Shown one piece after another: positions 35,820 through 45,007 of a stretch of DNA of 64,000 bases (positions are counted from its first letter, which is position 1; each line of letters starts with the position of its first letter). Made by a program: the position numbers and the translations under genes. Under the pieces are notes generated by a model. The model made no database searches and was not told where the DNA came from. It saw only the letters and a list, made by a program, of their open reading frames with translations. The stretch comes from Cupriavidus necator A5-1 (GTDB taxonomy: Bacteria > Pseudomonadota > Gammaproteobacteria > Burkholderiales > Burkholderiaceae): contig NZ_JQLI01000001.1 of NCBI RefSeq assembly GCF_000744095.1, positions 2,170,001-2,234,000 of the forward strand, given 5' to 3'.

Positions 35820-38165
35820 CTATTGTTGTGCGGGATTCACATTAACCGCGCCGGCAAGTTGCGCCACGCCGCCATCGACCTGGATCGTCAGGCTGGGCGA
35901 GGCCATGCGAATGCCGTGGGCGTCGAAATTGCGCTTGAGCCGTACGTTGAAGGCGCGCGTGATTTCCCCCTGCGTCAGCGGCCGGGTCTTGAACTGCGCC
36001 ATCACCACCGGACCGCTGGGGTCAAAGCGGTCCAGTCCCTGGATATCCAGCCCCGACAACAGGTTGCGCGCGTAGCGATGGTCGCGCGCGATCTCGGCGC
36101 CGGTGGCGCGGATCAGTTCCACCGCCCGGTCCAGGTCGCTCTGGTAGCTGATGCCGATACTGAACACCGCGTAGCCATAGCCGCGCGACAGGTTCTTGAC
36201 TGCCTTGATCTGGCTGTACGGCAGCGTATGCAGCGCGCCGCGTCCGTCGCGCAGCTTGACCGTGCGGATGGTCATGCCTTCGACCACGCCGGCGTGGTCA
36301 GGCAGTTCGATCGAGTCGCCGATGGCGATGGTGTCCTCGACCACGATAAAGAGCCCCGTGATCAGGTCCTGCACCAGGCTCTGCGCGCCGAAGCCGATCG
36401 CCAGCCCGACCACGCCCGCGCCGGCCAGCAGCGGCGTCACGTTGACGCCCAGGTTGGCCAGCACCGCAATCACCGCGATCACCAGCAGCGCGATAAACGA
36501 GGCATTGCGCACCAGCGGCAGGATGGTCCTGGCACGCATGCCGGGTTGCGCGCCGCGCCCGTGCACCGGAGACAGCGTCTGCATGATGGCGGTGTCGATC
36601 AGCAGCCAGACCAGCCACGCCAGCAGCACGGTGCTGATCACGCTGAACACCGTCTCGGTGATATGGCGGCCCGCGGCCGACGATTCGGCCAGCCGCACCA
36701 GCGACGTGTCCCAGATGCGCATAATCATTTCCAGGAAAATCGCCCAGATCAGCACGCGCACCAGCGCCATCGCAAAGCGGCCGAAGCGCCGCAGGTAGGC
36801 CGAGCGCCGGCGGTCGCGGATGCGCGGCGCGCGCGCCGTGGCCTTGGGCGAGCGCCTGGCGACCATGGTCAGCAGCAGCGCGGCGACGAACAGCGCCACG
36901 GACGCCACCGTGCGGCGCAGGAACACGTCGGCATGGCCGGTGGCCAGGATGGTGCCGATCACCGACGCTACCACCACCGCCAGCACCGGCAGGTGCCATG
37001 CCTGGCCCGCAAGCCGCAACAGGTCGGTCACGGCCGGATGCGCCTGGCGGAAGGCCAGTGGCCGCTGGCCGATCAGCTGGCCGATCTGCCGGCGGAAACA
37101 CAGCGCGAACAGGCCGATGCCCAGCGCCGCGGCGATATTGGCGGTAGTGGACACCAGCGCCGCGAAGTTGGTGCCGAGCGCGGCGGTCACGCGGCCGTCG
37201 GTGGCGCTGTCGCCCAGTGCCGCCAGTGCGCCGGTACAGAACAAGAGCCACGGCGAGCGCGCCAGCAACTGCCGTACCGCGAGTTGCCGGTGGGCGCTGC
37301 GGAACAGCACGAAGATGACCTGGCACATCGCCGCCGCGAGCGCACCCGCCACGATCGCATACGCGACCAGCACACCGGCAACGCTCGCCGGCGACTGGGC
37401 AAAGGTGCGGTTGGCCATCAGCATCGTGAGCCCGAAGGCTACCACCCACGGTCCGATATGGCGCAGCATGTAGACGCCGATGTCGACCCAGGAGGGCAGT
37501 TCGGGCAGCTTGCCGCGCTCGGCGCGCACTGGTGGCTTGGAAGCGCGCCGGAGCCGGATGCGGTGGCCGATCTCCCAAAGCGCAAAGCCGCATATCGCCC
37601 ACACTGCCAGCACCAGCGCGAATTCGCGCAGCGACGCCAGCGCCGTGCGCGTACCGTTGAGGGTGAGCGCGGCACGCCATTCCTCACCCGCGAAGCGCAT
37701 GTGCCAGCGCCAGTACTGCCTCGCGCCTTGGTCCTCGCGCAAGTGCAAGTCGACCTCGTCCAGCACTTTGGCCACGGCGGTGATCAGCCCGGGCGCCGAC
37801 GCGTCGGCCTCGGCAGCCGCCGCGGAGGCGGGTGCCGCGGCAGAGGCATCCAGGCCGCGCCGCATGGCCTGCAGTTGCCCCACCAGGGCGCGCCGCTCGC
37901 GATCGTTCTGCAGGGTGGCGATGACCTGGTCCAGCGACTGCGCCAGCGGCACGCTGGCCGGCGCAGCAGGCGCGCTGGCGGGCGCCGGCTTGGCCGCCTG
38001 CGGCAGCAGCGCGGCGAGCGGACCGGCCGGTGCGGCGCGGGCCGCTGGCGCAAACAGCAGCGCGCACAGCAACGTCATCAGCAAGATCATCTGCAAGCTC
38101 GGCGCCGCCGGCGTGGCGCCAGGCAGCGGCAGACGAGTGTGGGCATTGCGTTCGGTTTTGCGCAT
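35820..38165 (-). CDS. mechanosensitive ion channel, large MscS type (YbiO-like)
   Basis: 781 residues, near the length of E. coli YbiO. Signal peptide (MILLMTLLCALLFAPAARA), then an Ala/Pro-rich periplasmic segment with a coiled coil (SLDQVIATLQNDRERRALVGQLQAMRRGL), about ten membrane helices from 165 to 560, and the C-terminal MscS core with the pore helix region GLAIGFGAQSLVQDLITGLFIVVEDTIAIGDSI. It should open on membrane tension during hypo-osmotic shock. Monocistronic by position. Confidence 0.92.
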   Translation of the reverse strand: MRKTERNAHTRLPLPGATPAAPSLQMILLMTLLCALLFAPAARAAPAGPLAALLPQAAKPAPASAPAAPASVPLAQSLDQVIATLQNDRERRALVGQLQAMRRGLDASAAAPASAAAAEADASAPGLITAVAKVLDEVDLHLREDQGARQYWRWHMRFAGEEWRAALTLNGTRTALASLREFALVLAVWAICGFALWEIGHRIRLRRASKPPVRAERGKLPELPSWVDIGVYMLRHIGPWVVAFGLTMLMANRTFAQSPASVAGVLVAYAIVAGALAAAMCQVIFVLFRSAHRQLAVRQLLARSPWLLFCTGALAALGDSATDGRVTAALGTNFAALVSTTANIAAALGIGLFALCFRRQIGQLIGQRPLAFRQAHPAVTDLLRLAGQAWHLPVLAVVVASVIGTILATGHADVFLRRTVASVALFVAALLLTMVARRSPKATARAPRIRDRRRSAYLRRFGRFAMALVRVLIWAIFLEMIMRIWDTSLVRLAESSAAGRHITETVFSVISTVLLAWLVWLLIDTAIMQTLSPVHGRGAQPGMRARTILPLVRNASFIALLVIAVIAVLANLGVNVTPLLAGAGVVGLAIGFGAQSLVQDLITGLFIVVEDTIAIGDSIELPDHAGVVEGMTIRTVKLRDGRGALHTLPYSQIKAVKNLSRGYGYAVFSIGISYQSDLDRAVELIRATGAEIARDHRYARNLLSGLDIQGLDRFDPSGPVVMAQFKTRPLTQGEITRAFNVRLKRNFDAHGIRMASPSLTIQVDGGVAQLAGAVNVNPAQQ

Positions 38166-38509
38166 GGCTTGAAATCCGTTGCCGGGTCCGGCGTGCCGCT
38201 GTCGGCCCGGCGGTGGGAAGGGCCGTCGATCGCGTCACTGTAGCGCATCGGCCGCGACTCGACCGGGTGACGCCGAGGGCGCGTGGCCGCGGTGGCGCAC
38301 TGCGCAAACATGTCGGCGCGCGCGCGTCGCTGCCATGCCACCTCGCGTTCGTCGCTTCGGACGATGCGTGTGGGGGCCCGATGCACGAAATTCGAACCCA
38401 CTCCGGCACAGGCGTCATTTCTCCTGGCACATGCCGGCAACATCGAAACCGCGGGGCCGCACGCATCCGGCGCGGCCTGGCGAGGGACAAGAGACAAAGG
38501 ACAGACGGC
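38166..38509 (+). other. divergent intergenic region, mscS-type gene / SDR gene
   Basis: 344 bp without a recognised gene. It must hold both promoters. I see no clear operator or repeat. Confidence 0.4.
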
Positions 38510-39292
38510 ATGGAACTCAATGCATCGGTATCGGCAGTGGTGACGGGCGGGGCCTCGGGCCTGGGCGCGGCAACGGCCCGCGCGCTGGCGGCGCACGGCG
38601 TGCGCGTGGCGCTGTTCGACCTCAACGTGGAAAGGGGCGAAGCGCTGGCGCGCGAGCTGGGCGGTGTGTTCTGCCAGGTCAACGTCACCTCCGAAGCCGA
38701 GGTCGAAGTCGGGTTTGCCAAGGCGCGTGCCGCGATCGGCCAGGAACGCATCCTGGTCAACTGCGCCGGCACCGGCAACGCCATCAAGACCGCTTCGCGT
38801 TCCAAGGAAGCGCCGGACCAGATCAAGCACTTCCCGACCGATGCCTTCGAACGCATCATCCAGATCAACCTGATCGGCACCTTCCGCTGCATCGCGCGTT
38901 CGGCCGCGGGCATGCTGACGCTGGATGCGGCCGACGGCGAGCGCGGCGTGATCATCAACACCGCGTCGGTGGCGGCGCAGGACGGCCAGATGGGGCAGGC
39001 CGCGTATTCGGCATCGAAGGCAGGCGTGGTCGGCATGACCCTGCCGATCGCGCGCGACCTCGCGGGCGAGGGCATTCGCGTCAATACCATCCTGCCGGGC
39101 ATCTTCAATACGCCGCTGCTGCAGGGCGCGGCCGAGAACGTCAAGGCCGCGCTGGCCGCATCCGTGCCGTTCCCCAAGCGCCTGGGACAGCCGGAGGAGT
39201 TTGCCTCGCTGGCCGTGGAGATGTGCCGCAACGGCTATTTCAACGGCGAGTCGGTGCGCCTGGACGGCGCCATCCGCATGGCGCCGCGCTGA
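38510..39292 (+). CDS. SDR 3-hydroxyacyl-CoA dehydrogenase-like (HSD10 type)
   Basis: 260 residues from ATG 38510 with AAAGGAC before it. It has the NAD motif TGGASGLGAAT, an NCAG motif, the catalytic Ser region NTASVAAQ and YSASK. The insert (TASRSKEAPDQIKHFPTDAFERIIQINLIGTF) and C-terminal LPGIFNTPLLQ resemble type-2 3-hydroxyacyl-CoA dehydrogenases. It precedes an acyl-CoA ligase gene by 45 bp, so the pair probably acts in beta-oxidation of one acid. Confidence 0.88.
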   Translation: MELNASVSAVVTGGASGLGAATARALAAHGVRVALFDLNVERGEALARELGGVFCQVNVTSEAEVEVGFAKARAAIGQERILVNCAGTGNAIKTASRSKEAPDQIKHFPTDAFERIIQINLIGTFRCIARSAAGMLTLDAADGERGVIINTASVAAQDGQMGQAAYSASKAGVVGMTLPIARDLAGEGIRVNTILPGIFNTPLLQGAAENVKAALAASVPFPKRLGQPEEFASLAVEMCRNGYFNGESVRLDGAIRMAPR

Positions 39293-39337
39293 GCACGAGG
39301 CAACCCTGGTTGCACGATGACAATCACGGAGACGCGG

Positions 39338-40921
39338 ATGGATCTCAGCTACCTGGCGACACTGCCCCACGCCGTGCGTCATTTCGCCCGGCTGCGGCCC
39401 GATGCCGTCGCGTATGCGTTCGAGGGCCGGCAGACCAGCTATGCCGACTTCGAGCGCAATACCGACCGGGTCGCGCAGGCCCTGCTGGCGGAAGGCGTCG
39501 GCGCCGGCGACCGCATCGGCTACATCGGCAAGAACAGCGACCACTACTTTGAACTGCTGCTGGGCGCGGCCAAGACCGGTGCGGTGATGACGCCGGCGAG
39601 CTGGCGCCTGGCGCCGCCCGAGGTGGAATTCATCCTCGGCCATTGCGATGCCGTGGTGCTCTTCGTCGGGCCGGAGTCGGCGGCGATGGCCAGGAACCTG
39701 CTGCCGGCGTTGCCGATGGTGCGCAAGGTGGTGATGATGGAGCCGTGCGCCGACCAGGGCGATGCACCGTGCTACACCGACTGGCGCGACGCGCAGCCGG
39801 CCACGGCGCCCGTGCACCAGCCTGCCGCGCTCGACGTGGTGCTGCAGCTCTACACGTCGGGTACCACCGGACGGCCCAAGGGCGCGATGCTTACGCACCG
39901 CAACCTGACCATCGGCACCGAGGTCAGCGAGCGCGAGAGCATCCCCTGGTCGCACTGGACCGCGGACGACATTTCGCTGGTGGCGATGCCGGTGGCGCAT
40001 ATCGGCGGCTCAGGCTGGGGGCTGCGCAACCTGCTGTCCGGCGCCAAGGGCGTGGTGGCGCGCGAGTTCGACCCGCGCGCGGTGCTCGACTTCATCGAGC
40101 AGGAACGCATCAGCAAGCTCTTCATGGTGCCGGCCGCGATGCAGATCGTGCTGCGCGACCCGCGCGCGCGGCAGGTGGACTACTCGCGCCTGAAGTACTT
40201 GCTGTACGGCGCCGCGCCGATCCCGGCGGCGCTGCTGCGCGAGGGCATCGAGGTGTTCGGCTGCGGCTTCGTGCAGCAATACGGCATGACCGAGACCACC
40301 GGCACCATCGTGGCGCTGCCCCCTGAAGACCACACCACCGAGGAAGTACCGCGCATGCGCGCCGCCGGCAAGCCGCTGCCGGGTGTCGAGTTGAAGGTAG
40401 TGGATTATGAAGGGCGCGAGCTGGCGCCAGGCGAAGTCGGCGAAGTGGTGGTGCGCTCGCAGCACAACATGGCCGGCTACTGGAAGCAGCCCGAAGAAAC
40501 CGCGCGTGCCATCGACGCCGACGGCTGGCTGCGCACCGGCGACGCCGGCTATATGGATGCCGAGGGCTACCTGTACATCCACGACCGCGTCAAGGACATG
40601 ATCATCAGCGGCGGCGAGAACGTCTATCCGGCCGAGGTCGAGAGCGCGATCTACGGCCACCCGCAGGTGGCGGACGTGGCGGTGATCGGGGTGCCGGACG
40701 AGAAGTGGGGCGAGGCGGTCAAGGCCATCGTCGTGCTCAAGCCCGGACAGGAAGCCGACCGCGACGGCATCATCGCGTGGACGCGGCAACGGCTGGCGGG
40801 CTTCAAGGTGCCCAAGAGCATCGACTTCGTCGACGCGCTGCCGCGCAACCCGTCGGGCAAGCTGCTGCGCCGCAAGTTGCGGGAGCCGTATTGGGAGGGG
40901 ATGAGCCGGCAGGTGAATTGA
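39338..40921 (+). CDS. AMP-forming acyl-CoA ligase
   Basis: 527 residues from ATG 39338, which has GGAG six bases before it; ATG 39317 is in frame but its nearest purine tract is 16 bases away. Motifs YTSGTTGRPKGAMLTH, YGMTETTGTI, RTGDAGYMDAEGYLYIHDRVKDMIISGGENVYPAEVE and the catalytic Lys in PRNPSGKLLRR are all present. It is like the FadD3/medium-chain group. With the preceding SDR gene it forms a two-gene operon closed by a terminator at 40941. Confidence 0.9.
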   Translation: MDLSYLATLPHAVRHFARLRPDAVAYAFEGRQTSYADFERNTDRVAQALLAEGVGAGDRIGYIGKNSDHYFELLLGAAKTGAVMTPASWRLAPPEVEFILGHCDAVVLFVGPESAAMARNLLPALPMVRKVVMMEPCADQGDAPCYTDWRDAQPATAPVHQPAALDVVLQLYTSGTTGRPKGAMLTHRNLTIGTEVSERESIPWSHWTADDISLVAMPVAHIGGSGWGLRNLLSGAKGVVAREFDPRAVLDFIEQERISKLFMVPAAMQIVLRDPRARQVDYSRLKYLLYGAAPIPAALLREGIEVFGCGFVQQYGMTETTGTIVALPPEDHTTEEVPRMRAAGKPLPGVELKVVDYEGRELAPGEVGEVVVRSQHNMAGYWKQPEETARAIDADGWLRTGDAGYMDAEGYLYIHDRVKDMIISGGENVYPAEVESAIYGHPQVADVAVIGVPDEKWGEAVKAIVVLKPGQEADRDGIIAWTRQRLAGFKVPKSIDFVDALPRNPSGKLLRRKLREPYWEGMSRQVN

Positions 40922-40940
40922 GGCCGGCATGCCTGAAGTC

Positions 40941-40968
40941 AAAAGCCCGCCGACATCGGCGGGCTTTT
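40941..40968 (+). terminator. rho-independent terminator
   Basis: Perfect 12-bp stem AAAAGCCCGCCG / CGGCGGGCTTTT with a 4-base loop, 20 bp after the ligase stop. The A and T tracts make it usable in both directions; the minus-strand receptor gene ends at 41023. Confidence 0.9.
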
Positions 40969-41022
40969 GCTTTGTGTGGGGCATTGGCCCATGCCGTCAC
41001 GCATCCTCACGCGCGGCACGCC

Positions 41023-42015
41023 TCAGTCGGCCTGGATGCCGAACTCCTTCACGATCTTCGTATAGCGCGTAGTGTCCGCCGTAATCAGCTTCGACAGCGT
41101 TGCCGGCTCGCCGCCCGCGGGCGTCACCGCAATGGTCGCCATGCGCGCCACCACGTCTGGCATCTTCAGGATCTCGTTGACGTGGGTGTTGAGCGTGCGC
41201 ACCAGATCGGCCGGCATGTTCCTGGGCCCGAGCAGTGCCTGCCACGCGCCGATCTCCACATCCTTGTAGCCGAGCTCGGCCAGCGTGGGCACGTTGGGCG
41301 CGAACGGCGAGCGCTTCAGGTCAGCCACCGCCAGCGGCACCAGGCTGCCGTTGCCCACGTACTGCGCGACCGCGCCGTAGGTGACGTAGGTGACCGGCAC
41401 CTGGCCGCCGATCACGTCGACGATGGCCGGAGCGAGGCCGCGGTAGGGCACCTGGCTGATCTTGATGCCGGCGGACTTGTTGAACAGCTCGCCCATGATG
41501 TGCATCGGCGACCCGTTGCCCGGCGTGGCGTAGGTCTCGACCTTGCCGGCCTTGGCGCGCGCCACCAGGTCGCTGACCTTGGTGATGCCGGTGCCCTTGT
41601 TGACCACCACGAACAGCGACTGCGTGCCGATCTGCGCGACCGGCGTGAAGTCGTGCTGCACGTCGTAGCTGGCGCCGGTGCCGGCCTTGAGCACCAGCGG
41701 TGCGATGGCGACGGTGTTGGGTGCCAGCAGCAGCGTGTAGCCGTCCGGATTGGCGCGCGCCACGTAGGCGCTGCCGATGGTGCCGGCGGCGCCGGTGCGG
41801 TTTTCCACCACCACCGACTGCTTCAGGCGCGGGGCGAGCTTCTCCGCGAACAGGCGGGCCAGGACGTCGACGTCGCCGCCGGCCGGATAGGCGACGACGA
41901 TGGTGATGGGCTTGTTCGGGTATGCGCCCTGGGCCAGGGCAGTGCCGGTGGCGGTGGCGACCAGCGCGGTCGCGGCGGCCAGCGTGGCGAGTACTTTGCG
42001 GCGTGCAGACTTCAT
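41023..42015 (-). CDS. Bug/TctC-family periplasmic receptor
   Basis: 330 residues from ATG 42015. Signal peptide KSARRKVLATLAAATALVATATGTALA cut before QGAYPNKP, then ITIVVAYPAGGDVDVLARLFAEKL, VVVENRTGAAGTIG, VPYRGLAPAIVDVIGGQV and NVPTLAELGYKD. Encoded 97 bp after the porin gene on the same strand, with a hairpin between them. Together they look like outer-membrane entry plus periplasmic capture for the substrate of the adjacent aromatic cluster. Confidence 0.93.
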   Translation of the reverse strand: MKSARRKVLATLAAATALVATATGTALAQGAYPNKPITIVVAYPAGGDVDVLARLFAEKLAPRLKQSVVVENRTGAAGTIGSAYVARANPDGYTLLLAPNTVAIAPLVLKAGTGASYDVQHDFTPVAQIGTQSLFVVVNKGTGITKVSDLVARAKAGKVETYATPGNGSPMHIMGELFNKSAGIKISQVPYRGLAPAIVDVIGGQVPVTYVTYGAVAQYVGNGSLVPLAVADLKRSPFAPNVPTLAELGYKDVEIGAWQALLGPRNMPADLVRTLNTHVNEILKMPDVVARMATIAVTPAGGEPATLSKLITADTTRYTKIVKEFGIQAD

Positions 42016-42076
42016 GATGTTCAGACCTCGGGAAAACTGGGCGCCCGGCAGGGCCGGGGCCGCATGGCTGGGGAGA

Positions 42077-42101
42077 GCCCGGCGCCTGCGCGGCGCCGGG
42101 C
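42077..42101 (-). promoter_or_regulatory. hairpin between porin and receptor genes
   Basis: Perfect 10-bp GC stem (GCCCGGCGCC and complement) with a 5-base loop, 11 bp after the porin stop, without a T run. It probably stabilises the porin mRNA or partly stops transcription, so that the porin is made in excess over the receptor. Confidence 0.55.
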
Positions 42102-42112
42102 GACCGCCGGAC

Positions 42113-43207
42113 TCAGAAAATGTGCTTGATGCCGACCATCGAGCCCCACTGGTTCTCGCCCGGACGCGGGTTCGAACCGGGCGAGCCACCGCTGACCGAC
42201 ATCGCCAGCTGCCCGCCGTTGTTGATAAAGCCGGCGGTGGCATACACCGAGGTGCGCTTGCTGAAGCTGTACATCGCGCGCAGCGTATACAGCATGGCCT
42301 GGTTGTCGCTGCCGTGGTAGTTCAGGAAGTAGACCTGGCCGGCCAGGTTGACCGCGGGCGTGATGTCGTAGGACACGCCGGCGTAGTACAGGTCGCTGAT
42401 CGGCGTGGGGCTGCCTTCGTTGTCGCGGCGGATCCAGCCGGCGCCGAGCTTGGTGCGCTTGAGCAGCATGTAGCCGCCCACCGAGAGGCGGTCGTCGGTC
42501 AGGCTGCTGTTGGTCAGGCCGCCGAACGCGCCAGGGCCGCCGCGCTGCGAGTCATATGCCGCGGTCACGCCCCAGGTCTTGTTGTCATAGCCGATCATGG
42601 CCGACCACTCGCGGCACGCCTTCTTGTCGGCGGGGTTCTCGCCGGCGCAGTTGGTGCCGGAGGGGCTGGGGCCGGCGTTGACCGCGTCGCGCCCGAAGCT
42701 GTAGGTGGCGCCGACCACCAGGCCGCTGAAGTTGGCCTTGTACGACACCGCGTTATCGGCGCGCGTATTGGGCAGGTAGCTGTCGAGCGAGCCCGAGCCG
42801 TACACGTTGGGGCCCAGGATATCGCTGTCGAGCGTGGCCCAGAACAGCATGGTGTACTGGCGGCCAAACGACAGCTGCCCATACTGGTTGGTCAGGCCCA
42901 CCAGCGCCTGGCGCCCGAACAGGCGTCCGCCCTGGTTGGAGGTGCCCGAGTCCGGCGAGAAGCCCGACTCCAGCACGAAGATGCTCTTCAGGCCGCCGCC
43001 CAGGTCTTCGGTGCCGCGGATGCCCCAGCGCGAGGGCACGGTGGCGGTCAGGTTGGGCATGCGCACCAGGCCGTCGCCGTTGGCGCCGACATTGCTCACG
43101 TACTCGACACCCGTATCGATGACCCCGTACAGGGTGACCGAGGATTGCGCCGAGGCCAGCAGGGGGAAAGCCGCGGCCAGGCCCGCGGCGATTCGTGCAA
43201 GTTTCAT
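42113..43207 (-). CDS. Gram-negative general porin
   Basis: 364 residues. Signal peptide (MKLARIAAGLAAAFPLLASA) then QSSVTLYGVIDTGVEYVSN, the standard N-terminus of Burkholderiales trimeric porins; GRLFGRQALVGLTNQYGQLSFGRQY follows and the chain ends in Phe (GIKHIF), the outer-membrane assembly signal. It carries a loop pair of Cys (NCAGENPADKKACREW). A 35-bp motif shared with three other promoters lies upstream, so expression is probably linked to the catabolic cluster. Confidence 0.93.
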   Translation of the reverse strand: MKLARIAAGLAAAFPLLASAQSSVTLYGVIDTGVEYVSNVGANGDGLVRMPNLTATVPSRWGIRGTEDLGGGLKSIFVLESGFSPDSGTSNQGGRLFGRQALVGLTNQYGQLSFGRQYTMLFWATLDSDILGPNVYGSGSLDSYLPNTRADNAVSYKANFSGLVVGATYSFGRDAVNAGPSPSGTNCAGENPADKKACREWSAMIGYDNKTWGVTAAYDSQRGGPGAFGGLTNSSLTDDRLSVGGYMLLKRTKLGAGWIRRDNEGSPTPISDLYYAGVSYDITPAVNLAGQVYFLNYHGSDNQAMLYTLRAMYSFSKRTSVYATAGFINNGGQLAMSVSGGSPGSNPRPGENQWGSMVGIKHIF

Positions 43208-43522
43208 CTACCAGTTTCCTTCCGTTTTCCGTCTTTGTCGTCTTGTTGTCCGCTGCCACTGCGGATGGCGGCTGCGAATGCTGTTTCGGCCTCTTCTGTG
43301 TTTTATATATGAAACATCAAACAACATAAGAAACGTTAGGCAAAATATAGCCGCGAGTTTCCACAATTGGTGAGGAGGGTTATCCCTAGTGAGGCCGCGC
43401 CATGACGGCTGCCGCTGGCTCTGCGTGGAGGTTTTGGGCCGCCCTATCGTTAACCCTCATCCCGGTTGCACCCCGATGCACCTATGCTTCAAAAGTTTTA
43501 TTCTCAAACCTAAGTTTTATAT
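43208..43522. other. divergent regulatory region, porin / hydrolase
   Basis: 315 bp without a gene, unusually AT-rich at both ends. Two copies of the 35-bp composite motif lie at 43300-43334 (toward the porin) and 43495-43529 (toward and into the hydrolase). Confidence 0.6.
43300..43334 (-). promoter_or_regulatory. composite 35-bp operator candidate, porin
   Basis: Read toward the porin: GTTT-N7-TGTT-N4-GTTT-N8-AAAC. The right half is a near-perfect palindrome with CATATATA centre. It ends 92 bp before the porin ATG. Same layout as the sites at 43495, 44551 and 63752. Confidence 0.6.
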
Positions 43523-43529
43523 ATGGAAC
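43495..43529 (+). promoter_or_regulatory. composite 35-bp operator candidate, hydrolase
   Basis: GTTT-N7-AAAC-N4-GTTT-N8-GAAC, centre TATATATG. It overlaps the ATG at 43523, so a bound repressor would block the gene start directly. Confidence 0.6.
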
Positions 43530-44413
43530 AAAATCCCCGTCGCATGCCAGCCCAGCCAGACCGGCAGTTGCTGGAAGCCCTCGATAAAGGGTTTGCGGAG
43601 CGCGTCGCGCAGGTCGGGCAGGGCGGTGAGCAGGTGGCCTACCGCAGCGGCGGCACCAGCGGCCCCGTGATCGTGCTGCTGCACGGCATCAGTTCCGGCG
43701 CGGCTTCGTGGCTGTCGTGCGCCAGCCTGCTGGCCGCGCAGGCGCGGGTGATCGCGTGGGACGCGCCGGGCTACGGCAACTCGACGCCGCTGGCCCAGCC
43801 ACGGCCGCTGGCGGCGGACTATGCGATGCGGCTCGGCGGACTGCTGCAGACGCTCGGCGTGCAGCCAGCGCTGATCGTCGGCCACTCGCTCGGCGCGCTG
43901 ATGGCGGCGGCCTATGTCGCCAGTGCGCGCAAGCTGCCGGCGCGACTGCTGTTGCTCAGCGTGGCGCAGGGCTACGGCGGCCCGGGCAAGGAAGCGCAGG
44001 CAAAGGAGGTGGCGCGCCAGCGGCTGGAAGCGCTCGAATCGCTCGGCGTCGAGGGCCTGGCGCAGCGCGGCCCGGCCCGCTTGCTGAGCGAGGAGGCGGA
44101 TCCCGCGGCCCAGGTCTGGGTACGCTGGAACATGCAGCGGCTGAACCCGGACGGCTACCGGCAGGCGGTGGCCATGCTGTGCGGCGACGATATCGATGCC
44201 TACCTGGCGCGCCGCCCGTCAGCGCTGCCGACGCAGATCGCCTGCGGCAGCCGCGACGTGGTCACCACGCCGCCCGCCTGCGGCACGCTGGCCGAACGCT
44301 TTGGCCTGCCGTTCTCGCTGATCCCGGATGCCGGCCACGCCTGCTATATCGAGCAGGCGGCCGCCACCGCCCGCCTGATCCGGGCCGCTTTGCCTGCCGA
44401 CCAGGCGTCTTAA
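43523..44413 (+). CDS. alpha/beta-hydrolase
   Basis: 296 residues. Oxyanion region LLHGISSGAASW, nucleophile elbow VGHSLGA with Ser122, Asp in CGSRDVVTTP near 248 and His in DAGHACYIEQ near 272 complete a catalytic triad. It is similar to meta-cleavage-product hydrolases and carboxylesterases. No ribosome site is seen before ATG 43523 and an operator candidate overlaps it, so translation may be leaderless or start at ATG 43544. It is probably the first step (ester hydrolysis) or a C-C hydrolysis step of the aromatic pathway that follows. Confidence 0.88.
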   Translation: MEQNPRRMPAQPDRQLLEALDKGFAERVAQVGQGGEQVAYRSGGTSGPVIVLLHGISSGAASWLSCASLLAAQARVIAWDAPGYGNSTPLAQPRPLAADYAMRLGGLLQTLGVQPALIVGHSLGALMAAAYVASARKLPARLLLLSVAQGYGGPGKEAQAKEVARQRLEALESLGVEGLAQRGPARLLSEEADPAAQVWVRWNMQRLNPDGYRQAVAMLCGDDIDAYLARRPSALPTQIACGSRDVVTTPPACGTLAERFGLPFSLIPDAGHACYIEQAAATARLIRAALPADQAS

Positions 44414-44550
44414 TCCTGACCCGATAGCGGCGGTGCCTCGCATCGCCGCCAGCGGCGCGCACGTTGCGCCACCCATCCCCACATCGCTCCGCCTTCCGCG
44501 GGTTAACCCCAGTCAATTTTTAAGGCGACGTTGTCTATAGTCGTACCTGT

Positions 44551-44585
44551 GTTCAATATCTAAACCAGTGTTTCATTAGTAAAAC
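44551..44585 (+). promoter_or_regulatory. composite 35-bp operator candidate, oxygenase operon
   Basis: GTTC-N7-AAAC-N4-GTTT-N8-AAAC. The right half extends to a 20-bp inverted repeat (GTGTTT ... AAACAC, 44568-44587). It lies 79 bp before the first gene; a TATAGT at 44536 could be the -10 box, which would place the site just after the transcription start. Confidence 0.65.
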
Positions 44586-44664
44586 ACGACGGACGCAAAG
44601 CAAGGCGTATCCGGACGACGTTGGAACACGGTCCCCCCAGCTGCAAGACATGGAGCAAAGCGCA

Positions 44665-44970
44665 ATGGAAAGCCTCTCGTACAACCCGAACCTGGTGCCC
44701 TGGGAGCGTCCGGCGCCGAATAACGTCGCAGGCAAGGGCCATATCGAGCAACCCGGCAAGGTCGCCAACATCGTCTGGCAGACCCGCGCCAGCGCCCCGA
44801 GCGCCTACGAGAACGCGCTGGGCGATGCCCTGGAAGCCGCGTTCGAGGGCGGCGCGCAGAACCCGCAGGACATCGTGCGCGCCTTCAATGCCGCCGGCTT
44901 CCTCGGCGTCGACGGCCAGCCCTGGACCGAAGAGCGCTTCCTGGCCGAAATGCGCCGGCTCGGCGCCTGA
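44665..44970 (+). CDS. small protein with recombinase-like HTH domain
   Basis: 101 residues from ATG 44665, which has GGAG nine bases before it; ATG 44650 is in frame but has none. I recognise it only as the small 'recombinase-like helix-turn-helix' family found beside aromatic oxygenase genes. The second half (ENALGDALEAAFEGGAQNPQDIVRAFNAAGFLGVDGQPWTEERFLAEMRRLGA) is the conserved part. It is first in the operon, 37 bp before the Rieske oxygenase gene. It could be a regulator or a small accessory protein of the oxygenase. Confidence 0.75.
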   Translation: MESLSYNPNLVPWERPAPNNVAGKGHIEQPGKVANIVWQTRASAPSAYENALGDALEAAFEGGAQNPQDIVRAFNAAGFLGVDGQPWTEERFLAEMRRLGA

Positions 44971-45007
44971 GCCCGCCCTCCACGAACCGCGTCGTAGCGA
45001 GAACAAC

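Noticed and set aside
38385..38410. TTCGAA-containing stretch resembling a tRNA T-arm
   Set aside because: The flanking bases do not form the 5-bp T stem and no acceptor or anticodon arm is nearby.
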